The position numbers were made by a program, and so were the translations under genes. A stretch of 64,000 nucleotides of DNA from an uncultured Gemmatimonadota bacterium (GTDB taxonomy: Bacteria > Gemmatimonadota > Gemmatimonadetes > Gemmatimonadales > Gemmatimonadaceae), in contig CADEFN010000003.1 in assembly GCA_902826615.1 (NCBI GenBank), positions 329,123 through 393,122 of the forward strand. The letters run 5' to 3'. This document shows positions 26,716 through 35,266 of the stretch, piece by piece; positions within the stretch are counted from its first letter, which is position 1; each line of letters begins with the position of its first letter. The notes under the pieces were generated by a model. It was not told the DNA's origin. It saw only the letters and a list, made by a program, of their open reading frames with translations, and made no database searches.

Positions 26716-27929
26716 CAGTGTGCACTCACGCCGGCGCCATGCTCATCGATCAGGGCACCCGTTTCAAAGCGGTCAAGCCTGAAGGGAGCGTTGAGTGCAT
26801 GCGGCTCGCCGGTGGCGAGGGTGTGTGCAAAAACCCAACCCGACGCCGGCGTCGCCTTGAAGCCGCCCGTCCCCCATCCACAGTTGAGGTAAAGGTCGCG
26901 CACTGGAGTGGTCCCGATAATCGGGGATGCGTCTGGTGACATGTCCACGATGCCGGCCCAGGTTCGCAGCACATGGGCGCGCTTCATGATCGGATACAGC
27001 TCCAGTGCCGCCTGAATCTGCGACTCGATCAGGTGGAACGATCCCCGTTGTGCATAGGAGAGGTAGTTGTCACGTGACGCGCCCATGACCAGTTCCCCCT
27101 TGTGGGCCTGACTCACGTACACGTGCAGCGCCCCCGACATCACCACGCAGGGCAGCACCTGGTCAAAGATCTCCGAGACGAGGGCCTGCAGTGGGTAACT
27201 CTGGATGGGCACGTCAAAGCCGGCCATGGTGGTGAGCAGTGTCGTACGCCCCGCGCCCACCAGCCCGACGCGCCCTGCGGCAATACGCCCGCGGGTGGTT
27301 TGGACGCCGCGCACCGCACCGTCCACGATGTTGAACCCGGTAACCTCGCACCCCTGAATGAGATCCACGCCTAACGCGCTCGCGGCCCGCGCCAGCCCGA
27401 AGACCACCGCATCATGCCGAGCGATCCCCGCGCGCGCCTGCAGCGAGGCCCCGTACACCGGATAGCGCACATCGGGCGAGATGTTGACGATGGGGCAGTA
27501 TTGCTTGACCTCGGCAGGCTCAAGCCACTCCGCGTCAATCCCGTGCAGGCGGTTGGCGTATACGGTTCGCCGAGCCGCCGCCGCTTCGCCACGCGAGTGC
27601 GTGAGCGTGAGCATGCCTCGCGGATCGAAGAGCACGTCGTGGTCCAGTTCCTGACCGAAGGTCGACCAGAGCTGCAGCGAGAACTCGTAGAGCGGCATGC
27701 TCTCTTCGCGCAGATAATTCGACCGGATCACGGTGGTGTTGCGGACCGCGTTGCCATTGCCGAGCCAGCCACGTTCGACCACCGCCACGTTGGTAATGCC
27801 GTGGTTCCGGGCGAGGTAGTAGGCGGTGGACAATCCATGCAGCCCTCCCCCGACGATCACGACGTCGTAGGACGGCTTGGGCTCCGGATTGCGCCAGAGA
27901 AAGGCTGGATTGTGTTCTGCGTGCTCCAA
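26715..27929 (-). CDS. soxB: sarcosine oxidase subunit beta
   Basis: Flavoprotein subunit, about 404 residues. The FAD motif is [40 protein letters not shown] is the family signature; [11 protein letters not shown] lies where the covalent FMN histidine is found in known SoxB; and the end [20 protein letters not shown] is typical. No ATG or GTG lies in frame between the tRNA-Gly gene and the FAD motif. TTG at 27929 gives the usual length; TTG at 28001 is the alternative. First gene of soxBDAG, used in glycine-betaine or sarcosine breakdown. Confidence 0.9.
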   Translation of the reverse strand: MEHAEHNPAFLWRNPEPKPSYDVVIVGGGLHGLSTAYYLARNHGITNVAVVERGWLGNGNAVRNTTVIRSNYLREESMPLYEFSLQLWSTFGQELDHDVLFDPRGMLTLTHSRGEAAAARRTVYANRLHGIDAEWLEPAEVKQYCPIVNISPDVRYPVYGASLQARAGIARHDAVVFGLARAASALGVDLIQGCEVTGFNIVDGAVRGVQTTRGRIAAGRVGLVGAGRTTLLTTMAGFDVPIQSYPLQALVSEIFDQVLPCVVMSGALHVYVSQAHKGELVMGASRDNYLSYAQRGSFHLIESQIQAALELYPIMKRAHVLRTWAGIVDMSPDASPIIGTTPVRDLYLNCGWGTGGFKATPASGWVFAHTLATGEPHALNAPFRLDRFETGALIDEHGAGVSAH

Positions 27930-28044
27930 TCGAATCGCGACGGTGGGCGGCGTCGGGAAGATGCGCCGGGAAACGACAAGTGGAAGCCCTGCGGCACCCA
28001 AACAGAAGCCCCGCCGCTCGAGAGGAGCGACGGGGCCGGCTGAG

Positions 28045-28117
<73 letters not shown>

Positions 28118-28212
28118 GTGGAGGCGTAAGGTAGATGCCCCGCTCCTCGATTGGGAGGGGGGCGGCCCCGGTCCCCCGCCCTCCCTCCCCTCAGGCTGGC
28201 CCGGATCGCCGG

Positions 28213-30210
28213 TCAGGGAACGACCTTCGCCCCCTCCCCCAGCACGTACCGCGCAAAAAAGGCGTACTCGCGCTGCAGTTTGTCGACCATGTGGCGAGGC
28301 TCCTGGAGCCCGTGCGGCTCGCGCGGGAAGAAGACCAGCTCCACGGGCACGTCATTTTTCTTGAGTCCCATGTACAGCTCCTGCGCCTGGCCCACCGGCA
28401 CCCGCGTGTCCACCTGCCCGTGCAGGATGAGCGTCGGGGTTTTGGCATTCTTGATGTAGGTCATGGCCGAGGCGCGTTCATACTGCTGCTTCACATCCCA
28501 CGGCTCACCCTGGAAGTAGCTCTCCAGGAGCGTCTGCAGGTCGTTGGTGGAGTACATCGAGAACATGTTGGTGAGCCCGGCACCGACCATCACCGCCTTG
28601 AAGCGATTGGTCTGGGTCAGCGTCCAGGCCGTCATGTATCCGCCATAACTCCACCCCGACTGCGCGAGCCGCTCCGGGTCGGCGACACCACGCCGCACGA
28701 GCTCGTCGATCCCCGTCTGGATGTCGCGGTAGTCACCGCCCCCCCAGTCCTTCACGTTGGCCAGCATGAACTTGTCGCCGTAACCGGACGATCCGCGCGG
28801 ATTGGGATAGAACACCGCCCAGCCCTTCCCCGCCCACACATGTGCGGAGTTGTCGTACCAGCTGGATGAGAACATTTGCATCCAGACGCCCGACGGACCA
28901 CCATGCACCACGGTCATCATGGGGTACTTCTTCCCGCGCTCGTAGCCCACCGGGTAGACCAGAATCCCCTCGACCTCGAGTCCATCGGCCGACTTCCAGC
29001 GCATCACCTCGGACTGGCCTAACGACCACTGCGCCACCTGCCCATTGTGCGCACTCACGATGCGCGGCGTGGCCGGGTTGGCGCTCTCGAACACCGCGAC
29101 CTCCGGAGCCTGCGTGAGCGTGGAGTTGATCGAGGCGAAGCGACTGCCGTCCGTCGAGAAGCTCACACCTTCAAAGCCGAAGAAGCCTCCCATGGTGCCT
29201 TCAAACGTCGTGACCTGTCGCGGCGTCCCGCCCGTGATGGGGAGCGAAAACAGTTGCGACGTGGTGCCGGTGCCGGCGGTGAACCAGAGTGTTTTCCCGT
29301 CAGCCGACCAGGTGGGTGAACCGGGCTGATAGAGGAACGCCCCGGTGTTGAGCGTACGCGGAGCGCCACCTTGAGCGGGAATCACTGCCAGTTGTGTCTG
29401 GCTGATCATGGGTGCCGTTGCTGATCGCGTGAGAAAAGCGATCGTGCCCCCATCTGGCGACCAGCGGGGAGCATTGTCGGCGCCCTGGTTTTCGGTGATT
29501 CGCTTCGGTGCGCCGCTCGCCACATCAACCACCCAGATATCCGATCGATGATTGTCGTCGGCACGGGTGGAGGGAACACTCTGGAAGGCGATGCGCGAGC
29601 CATCGGGTGACCACTGCGGGTCGAGCACATCAAATTCGCGGGCCACGAGTTCGCGCGCTTCCTTCGTCGCGACCGTAATGAGCCAGAGCCGCGTGTGCTT
29701 GAGATTGAGATCTACGGTCACGGCGTCGTCGCCACCCTTGACTCGCTTTTCCTCCTCCTCGGTTGGTGCCTGAGGGGAGACGAACGCAATGCGGCGTCCG
29801 TCGGGGGCCCAGCGAAAATCGATCACCCCCGACTTGGCCGTCGTCAGCTGCTCGGCTTCACCACCAAACGGGGAAAGCAAGAAGAGCTGCGGCGCGCCCT
29901 CACGCTCCGAGATAAAGGCCAGTCGCTGTCCGTCGGGCGACCAGCGGGGCGAACGGTCCTTCTTTGGACTGGTCGTCAGACGTCGTGCGCCCGACCCGTC
30001 GGCCGGCGCCACCCAGACATCGGTGTCCGTCGTGTTGCCGCTCAGATTGATCGATTCCACCACGTAGGCCACGTGGCGGCCGTCAGGCGAAAGCTGAGCC
30101 TGGGAGAGGTTGCTGAGGGTGAGCGCGTCTTCGAACGTCATGGGACGTCGAGACTGCGCGGGCAACGTGGCGCTGCACAGGAGCAGCGCGAGCAGAGTGA
30201 CCTTTCGCAT
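28213..30210 (-). CDS. S9 family peptidase (acylaminoacyl/dipeptidyl peptidase-like), secreted
   Basis: The protein has 665 residues from ATG 30210 with a signal peptide ending LPAQS. The PD40 propeller repeats include LSPDGRHVAYVVES, RWSPDGQRLAFISE, QWSPDGSRIAFQS and RWSPDGGTIAFL. The hydrolase domain has GWSYGGYMTAW (Ser), LHGQVDTRVPV (Asp) and PREPHGL (His). This is a second, distinct S9 enzyme in the window beside 4880-7126. It is transcribed towards the tRNA-Gly gene; a G-rich/C-rich stretch at 28153-28187 may terminate it. Confidence 0.92.
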   Translation of the reverse strand: MRKVTLLALLLCSATLPAQSRRPMTFEDALTLSNLSQAQLSPDGRHVAYVVESINLSGNTTDTDVWVAPADGSGARRLTTSPKKDRSPRWSPDGQRLAFISEREGAPQLFLLSPFGGEAEQLTTAKSGVIDFRWAPDGRRIAFVSPQAPTEEEEKRVKGGDDAVTVDLNLKHTRLWLITVATKEARELVAREFDVLDPQWSPDGSRIAFQSVPSTRADDNHRSDIWVVDVASGAPKRITENQGADNAPRWSPDGGTIAFLTRSATAPMISQTQLAVIPAQGGAPRTLNTGAFLYQPGSPTWSADGKTLWFTAGTGTTSQLFSLPITGGTPRQVTTFEGTMGGFFGFEGVSFSTDGSRFASINSTLTQAPEVAVFESANPATPRIVSAHNGQVAQWSLGQSEVMRWKSADGLEVEGILVYPVGYERGKKYPMMTVVHGGPSGVWMQMFSSSWYDNSAHVWAGKGWAVFYPNPRGSSGYGDKFMLANVKDWGGGDYRDIQTGIDELVRRGVADPERLAQSGWSYGGYMTAWTLTQTNRFKAVMVGAGLTNMFSMYSTNDLQTLLESYFQGEPWDVKQQYERASAMTYIKNAKTPTLILHGQVDTRVPVGQAQELYMGLKKNDVPVELVFFPREPHGLQEPRHMVDKLQREYAFFARYVLGEGAKVVP

Positions 30211-30286
30211 TCGTCGGGTGAGGTGAGGAACCGGACACAATGTACCCGCCGCCCCCTGTTCTCACGACCTCACCCCACGCGAAGGG

Positions 30287-30787
30287 CTAGGCCCGACGCC
30301 GGCGACGTCCCTTGAGTCCTGCTGCGCCGAGACCCGTTGCCAGCAACAGGAGCGTCCCGGGCTCTGGTGCGACCGCCGCAAAAGTGATCGGGGCCTTGAG
30401 TTGCTGTCCGTCCTGCGTGAACCACTCCACCTCGGCCTCGTACGACACGTTGAAGCGGTTCCTGATGGTACAGCTGCCCGGGAGAAAGACGTACGCGGAG
30501 GTGCGCCCGTTGCACGCTCCTGTCGGCGTGTAAAACGCGAAGGTATCGAGCACGTAGTACAGCTGGCCCTGCGACCCGCGAAGCATTGGCGGCGGAACAA
30601 AGTACCAGTACGTGGGAACACCCTCCTGCCCCAGCACCTTGCGGAAGAAGAAGGTGCCGCACGCGGTCGGGTCAATCGACAGGCACCCCGTGTAGGTCAC
30701 CGGGTTGGGGACCGTGGGTTGCGCCTGCGCGGTCGGCGCCATGAAGGTGAGGCCCGCGACCATCACCACCTTCCACATGTTATGCAT
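30287..30787 (-). CDS. PEP-CTERM sorting-domain protein
   Basis: The protein has 166 residues from ATG 30787. It has an N-terminal signal (MWKVVMVAGLTFMAPTAQAQ) and a C-terminal PEP-CTERM tag: the APEPGT motif, a hydrophobic segment LLLLATGLGAAGL and an arginine cluster KGRRRRRA. Such tags are recognised by exosortase, which is not encoded in this window. The middle has six cysteines and strand-like blocks (VTYTGCLSIDPTACGTFFF, GQLYYVLDTFAFYTPTG). It is probably a surface or matrix protein. Upstream ATG 30832 would add 15 residues before the signal. Confidence 0.85.
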   Translation of the reverse strand: MHNMWKVVMVAGLTFMAPTAQAQPTVPNPVTYTGCLSIDPTACGTFFFRKVLGQEGVPTYWYFVPPPMLRGSQGQLYYVLDTFAFYTPTGACNGRTSAYVFLPGSCTIRNRFNVSYEAEVEWFTQDGQQLKAPITFAAVAPEPGTLLLLATGLGAAGLKGRRRRRA

Positions 30788-31001
30788 CGCTTGCTCCGTT
30801 GGGTGGCTCGCGAGCGAATGTGAGGCCTGCATCGTTGAGCTGCTAGGTCATTTGTCACAGACCTCCGAGTTCGGTTCGCCGCCGCGCGGACAGCCTTACC
30901 GAAACGACGCTCTGGTGACGCACTCTCGGGCAAAGTGGCTGAGCCGACGCGGTCGCACTCGGCGTCGCACCCCACTTGCGCAATCCGGGCAAGTGATACA
31001 C

Positions 31002-31013
31002 TGTATGGGTACA
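31002..31013. promoter_or_regulatory. operator-like inverted repeat over the GntR start codon
   Basis: TGTA-TGGG-TACA covers the proposed ATG (31005-31007), and further TACAC copies lie at 30997-31001 and 31018-31022 (ATACAC). YtrA-type GntR regulators bind spaced TGTA/TACA sites, so autoregulation is likely. It also raises the chance that the true start is a TTG at 31023 or 31029. Confidence 0.4.
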
Positions 31014-31409
31014 CTAATACACTTGACCTTGTTCGACGACATCGACGCTCGCAGTCCCGTGCCCATCTATGCCCAGATTGCCTCCAGAGTACGCCTGGCG
31101 GTGGCCGCGGACGTGATGGCGAGTGGCGACCCCCTTCCGTCGGTACGCACGCTCGCGGCTGAGTTGCGAGTGAACCCCGCGACGGTGGTGCAGGCCTACC
31201 GCGAGCTGGAGGCGGAGGGTGTCGTTGAGATGCGCCAGGGTGCGGGCTCCTTCATCGCCAGCATGCCTAACGGCCAGCGACCCAAAGTCCGGCGGGCCGA
31301 AGCCAAGCGCCTTGTGCGCGAACTCCTCGAACGCGCGGGGCGCTCGGGAATCACTCCTGACGAGCTCCGTCAGGCGCTCGACGACGAGAACAGGGGACGC
31401 AAACCATGA
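31005..31409 (+). CDS. GntR-family (YtrA subfamily) transcriptional regulator
   Basis: The protein has 134 residues. The N-terminal winged helix is SPVPIYAQIASRVRLAVAADVMASGDPLPSVRTLAAELRVNPATVVQAYRELEAEGVVEMRQGAGSFI. A short C-terminal helix region follows, as in YtrA proteins, which lack a large ligand domain. It is the first gene of an operon with an ABC transporter, overlapping the ATPase gene by ATGA. YtrA-type regulators normally repress the transporter they precede. Confidence 0.9.
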   Translation: MGTLIHLTLFDDIDARSPVPIYAQIASRVRLAVAADVMASGDPLPSVRTLAAELRVNPATVVQAYRELEAEGVVEMRQGAGSFIASMPNGQRPKVRRAEAKRLVRELLERAGRSGITPDELRQALDDENRGRKP

Positions 31410-32311
31410 GCTATCCGATCCATCTCTCACACGTCACGTGCCGCCTGGGTCGCGAATTCGCTGTCCGCGATCTCAGTCTGCGCGTCCCTGCGGGGGCGGT
31501 CTATGGCCTGCTCGGTCCCAATGGGTGCGGCAAGACCACCACCATCCGGCTCATCATGGGCATGCTGCGGGCCCACGACGGATCGGTCGTGGTCGCCGGA
31601 CACAACATGCCCGATGCAGCCGCCGGCGCGCTGGCTGGCATCGGGTATGTCCCGGAACGACTGCATCTCTACCCCGGTCTCTCGGTGCGCGAGTGTGTCG
31701 ACTACCACCGCGCCTTCTACACCACGTGGGACGACGCTCGCAGCACCGAGCTCCTTGGGGCGTTCGGACTCCGACTCGATATGCGCGTGGGTGCCATGTC
31801 CAAGGGAGAGTCCGGCAAGCTGATGTTGCTCCTGGCGCTCGCCACGCTCCCTTCCCTGCTCGTACTCGATGAACCCACCGACGGTCTCGATCCCGTGGCT
31901 CGGCGTGATGTGCTGTCCGCGATCATGGCGTACGTGGCGGACACCGGATGCTCGGTGCTCATGACAAGTCATCTGGTGCATGAGATCGAACGCACCTGCG
32001 ACTGGGTGGGTTTGATGGACAACGGGGCCCTTGTCGTGGAGGAACCCATGACCGCCTTTCGCGACGCGTTACGCCGTGTCCGGTTGGCGAGTGTTCCTTC
32101 CACCCTGGGGGCACTTCCGTTTTCGCTCGTCGCGCGCCGCAATGGCGGACGCACCGAGGAGTGGATCATCCGTGGTTTCAGCAGCGAAGCCCGTGACTGG
32201 ATGTCGGCGCATCGTGTCGACGTGCTCGATGTCCAACCGCTCGATCTCGAGGACACGGTCGTCGAACTCCTGAGATCTTCCCGAACCCCCGCCATCACCG
32301 GAGGACGCTGA
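31406..32311 (+). CDS. ABC transporter ATP-binding protein (CcmA/YtrB type)
   Basis: The protein has 301 residues. Walker A is GLLGPNGCGKTTTIRL, the signature motif is MSKGESGKLMLLLAL, Walker B is LLVLDEPTDGLDPVARRD, and the switch histidine is in MTSHLVHEIER. The signature motif has the form S-K-G-E rather than L-S-G-G-Q; this S/K-G variant is common in this drug/bacitracin-type group. It overlaps both the regulator and the permease gene, so the three products are made together. Confidence 0.93.
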   Translation: MSYPIHLSHVTCRLGREFAVRDLSLRVPAGAVYGLLGPNGCGKTTTIRLIMGMLRAHDGSVVVAGHNMPDAAAGALAGIGYVPERLHLYPGLSVRECVDYHRAFYTTWDDARSTELLGAFGLRLDMRVGAMSKGESGKLMLLLALATLPSLLVLDEPTDGLDPVARRDVLSAIMAYVADTGCSVLMTSHLVHEIERTCDWVGLMDNGALVVEEPMTAFRDALRRVRLASVPSTLGALPFSLVARRNGGRTEEWIIRGFSSEARDWMSAHRVDVLDVQPLDLEDTVVELLRSSRTPAITGGR

Positions 32312-32970
32312 TGTTTCGCGCGATGATGACCCTCCACTGGAAGTGGCTGCGCCAGCCGATCGCGCTCTTGAGCGTCGGCGCGCTCCTGATTCCCTCAATC
32401 GGGCTTGGGGCCTTTGGCGCTCGACGCGAAATGGTGGGCGTCGAAACCCTGATCACGTATGGCCGCATTACGGGAGCGCTGATAGCCGCGCTTGCGGTCG
32501 TCGCGGGACTGGTGATCGCCGTGGCCATCTGGAGCGCCGACGAACGAGGGCAACACATCTACTCGCTCTCCCTACCGGTGGATCGCAGCACATTTCTGCG
32601 GTTGCGGTCCGTCAGCGGTTTGCTGCTCCTCTTGCCTCCCACGGCCGGGATTTACCTGGGGCTCCGCCTCGCCGCCGCCCGCTTCGAGCTGCCCGCCAGC
32701 TTGCAAGCATATGCGGGGGCCACAGCACTCCGCGCACTGGCGGTCATGGCCCTGGCGTTTGCGGTCACGGTAGCACTGCGCCAGGGGGCGTCACGCATGC
32801 TCCGCCGAGGGATTGTGGTATCGATCCTCGTGTTCCTTGCGCTGACCATGGTGGAGTCGAGCCTCGGCCTCAGTCGCGGGCCGTTGCAGTCGGCACTTGG
32901 TGCGGCTTCGCGTGGTGCGTGGAGTCCCCTGGCGATCATCTTCCGTGAGTGGAGGATCATCGACCTGTGA
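32311..32970 (+). CDS. ABC transporter permease subunit
   Basis: The protein has 219 residues with about six hydrophobic segments, for example IALLSVGALLIPSIGLGAFG, ALIAALAVVAGLVIAVAIW, GLLLLLPPTAGIYLGLRLA and GIVVSILVFLALTMVESSLG. It starts on the last base of the ATPase stop, and its own stop overlaps the next start as GTGA. The motif SADERGQHIYSLSLPVDR between segments is typical of ABC-2 permeases that pair with YtrB/CcmA-type ATPases. Substrate unknown. Confidence 0.8.
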   Translation: MFRAMMTLHWKWLRQPIALLSVGALLIPSIGLGAFGARREMVGVETLITYGRITGALIAALAVVAGLVIAVAIWSADERGQHIYSLSLPVDRSTFLRLRSVSGLLLLLPPTAGIYLGLRLAAARFELPASLQAYAGATALRALAVMALAFAVTVALRQGASRMLRRGIVVSILVFLALTMVESSLGLSRGPLQSALGAASRGAWSPLAIIFREWRIIDL

Positions 32971-34109
32971 AGCCGAACGTGGTCATCCTCCTGTTGCTGG
33001 CACCTGCCGCGATGCAGTCGCAACATCGAGCCGACCTCGATGCACGCATCGGTGCGCTTGATTCGACGATCGCGGCCAAAGAAGCCGAACTTGCCTCTGC
33101 CTGGGCTGGCTCGTTGCGGGACGGCGAGGTGGTGCTGATTGAGACCGGGGGCTTCCGCATTCGCTCCGAGCGCGCCATTGCAGACAGAGTGCGCGCTGCC
33201 AGCGAGAGGGCATGGGCGTCCGTTGAGCGCCGCGGAGGAACCTGGCTTGCGAGGGAACTGCCACGCCATCCACTCGTGGTGTGGGAAGGGTCGCGGACCA
33301 GATCATTCGGGACGTCTGCACGTCGGTTCGCGATTGCGGCCGACGACTCCACCCAGCCCGATGACGGCATCTCCCGCGTTCCCGCCGAGTCACTCGAGCG
33401 CGGGCTGATGTTGGCGGCCCAAGGACTTGTTGACCGGTCGATGAGTGTCGCCCTCAAAAGCACTCTGCACCCCAGGACCTCCTGGAGCGGGGCGACGTAC
33501 CTCATGACCGGGCAAGAATACGAGTACCTCACCACACCCACCGACGCGAGCCACCCGCGGTGGAGCGAGTTGCACCGAACGCTGCGCCTTCGGCCTTCAC
33601 GATCAAACCGCCGTTGCCTTGACGGCGATGTATCGGCCTGTGCCATCTCCCTCGGCCTTGAAGCCGTGGAGGGGCAGGTCGATGCCTGGTATGCCAGCAG
33701 CGACTACAAGTGGCTTGCGCCTCAGCCGGATGGCAGGCAGCCCGGTACCACCGGCCGTGACCTTCGGGAGAACTGCGCACAAGGCGATCCGGATTCCTGC
33801 AGAGCGTTTGTCTTGCAGCTCCCTCCTGCTGCAATACCCGCTCCCACGCCATTCGAGGCGCGTCAGGCGCTGCTCTCCCTCGCGCTCGACCGTGGAGGAC
33901 CGGGTGCACTGGAGCGCTTGTTAGCTACGGAGGGCGATGGAAGGATCGCGCTTGCTTCGAGTGCGGGTGTGCCGCTCGATACGCTCGTGGCAGACTGGAT
34001 GGCTCGCGTCCGGCAGGCCCCCGCCCGTGTTCCGCAGCCTGTTTCGGGGTGGGTGGCTCTCCTGATCTGCGCCGTGGCACTTTCCACGCTACCCAGGAGG
34101 CGCCCATGA
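32967..34109 (+). CDS. unknown membrane-anchored exported protein with C-x2-G-D-x3-C motifs (A)
   Basis: The protein has 380 residues from GTG 32967, overlapping the permease stop. It has a signal peptide (VVILLLLAPAAMQSQ), a charged extracytoplasmic body and a C-terminal membrane segment (WVALLICAVALSTLP) with an arginine-rich tail. Two copies of C-x2-G-D-x3-C are seen, CLDGDVSAC near residue 214 and CAQGDPDSC near 270. No HExxH or other catalytic motif was found. The segment before the anchor (LERLLATEGDGRIALASSAGVPLDTLVADWMARV) recalls the tail of MA-type peptidases. I do not recognise the family; the next gene looks like a distant relative. Confidence 0.75.
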   Translation: MKPNVVILLLLAPAAMQSQHRADLDARIGALDSTIAAKEAELASAWAGSLRDGEVVLIETGGFRIRSERAIADRVRAASERAWASVERRGGTWLARELPRHPLVVWEGSRTRSFGTSARRFAIAADDSTQPDDGISRVPAESLERGLMLAAQGLVDRSMSVALKSTLHPRTSWSGATYLMTGQEYEYLTTPTDASHPRWSELHRTLRLRPSRSNRRCLDGDVSACAISLGLEAVEGQVDAWYASSDYKWLAPQPDGRQPGTTGRDLRENCAQGDPDSCRAFVLQLPPAAIPAPTPFEARQALLSLALDRGGPGALERLLATEGDGRIALASSAGVPLDTLVADWMARVRQAPARVPQPVSGWVALLICAVALSTLPRRRP

Positions 34110-35191
34110 CCCGCTGGCTCACGACCGCCACAGTCTGCCTGCTGCTGGTGTTCTCTTTTATTGGAGGCGCGGGAATGGCGCGTGGCGACTTCAATGTCCC
34201 CTGGGCGTCGACGGGTACCGCAAAAACTTTGACGCTCACGGCACAGCTGAAGGTGCTTCGTCAGCAACGCAGCACCCTCGTGGCCAGACGGACCGCCGAA
34301 GTCGCCCTCTCCCAACTCGGCGCCCGGGGCGATACGAGTTTTATCGCCGTCGAAGCGGGGGTGCCCGCCGCGAGCGCCATCTCGTTTCGCACCTGGGCCA
34401 AAGAAGAAGTCGCCACCCTACAGTTGGAAGCGACTGGCTTCCGCGTTCTTGTCGCGAATGGGGATTCCCGGGCACCCAATGGCCAGCAGCGAGTAGGTCG
34501 CACCTGGGTACTTCCCGGGACAGATGGCCAGCCGTGCGTGGCCGTCGTGCACATGGTCGGGCCCTCCGCCGCGCAGATGGCAGTCATCGGGGCTCTCCGC
34601 GCGTCCCGTGCATGGTCCATGGCGGGACCGTGCGCCTTCTTTGCGGCGTTTGGGATTCCCGGTAGCGGCATTCGCACATGGTTCGACACCGTTGGCTACT
34701 CTTTCGGTCTTTTGCCGTACGGACAACCCAGGGCGGTCGGAGGACGGACCACGAAGTTCGACCGACAAGGCTTGCCAGCTCCGGCACGTGCGTGCCTGCT
34801 GGGAAACGACGACGCATGCGAAAGCAGCCTCGGCATGGTGAACGACACGGCCCTCATTTCGCCCCTGCCACCCGCCCCCTCGTACGTGGTCGCACTGTCG
34901 TCAGCGCCTACCGGCCAGCTCGGCCACATGCAGTCCTCGCTCCTGCAGGACCTCCGCGAGATCTATGGGGATCAGCGCTTTGGACAATTCTGGCGTTCCA
35001 ACCGGCCTCCTGCGGAAGCCTTCGCGCAGGCATTTGGGCAGCCACCGGCGCCGGTTCTGCGGGCGTGGCTCGCCCGAAACTACGATGCGCTGCATGGTGG
35101 CCCCGCGCTCCCGCTACCCATCGTGTCAGCGGCGGTGGTCGCAACACTTGGCGCTTTGGCGATCGCGCTCTCTTTCGATCGCAGGGTGTAG
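34106..35191 (+). CDS. unknown membrane-anchored exported protein with C-x2-G-N-x3-C motif (B)
   Basis: The protein has 361 residues from ATG 34106, overlapping the previous stop by ATGA and following a GGAGG site (34096-34100). Layout is as in its neighbour: an N-terminal membrane segment (TATVCLLLVFSFIGGAGMA), an extracytoplasmic body, a CLLGNDDAC motif near residue 231, the segment LLQDLREIYGDQRFGQFWRS then LRAWLARNYD, and a C-terminal anchor (IVSAAVVATLGALAIALSF). The two are probably an old duplication that has diverged. No known domain is recognised. Co-translation with the ABC transporter suggests a joint function. Confidence 0.75.
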   Translation: MTRWLTTATVCLLLVFSFIGGAGMARGDFNVPWASTGTAKTLTLTAQLKVLRQQRSTLVARRTAEVALSQLGARGDTSFIAVEAGVPAASAISFRTWAKEEVATLQLEATGFRVLVANGDSRAPNGQQRVGRTWVLPGTDGQPCVAVVHMVGPSAAQMAVIGALRASRAWSMAGPCAFFAAFGIPGSGIRTWFDTVGYSFGLLPYGQPRAVGGRTTKFDRQGLPAPARACLLGNDDACESSLGMVNDTALISPLPPAPSYVVALSSAPTGQLGHMQSSLLQDLREIYGDQRFGQFWRSNRPPAEAFAQAFGQPPAPVLRAWLARNYDALHGGPALPLPIVSAAVVATLGALAIALSFDRRV

Positions 35192-35266
35192 GCCCTCCAA
35201 TTCCGGGCACGGCGTTACCGGTAGTCCGTTCGTCGAGTCCTTGTTAGTCTGCGACAAGGGTCTTCC

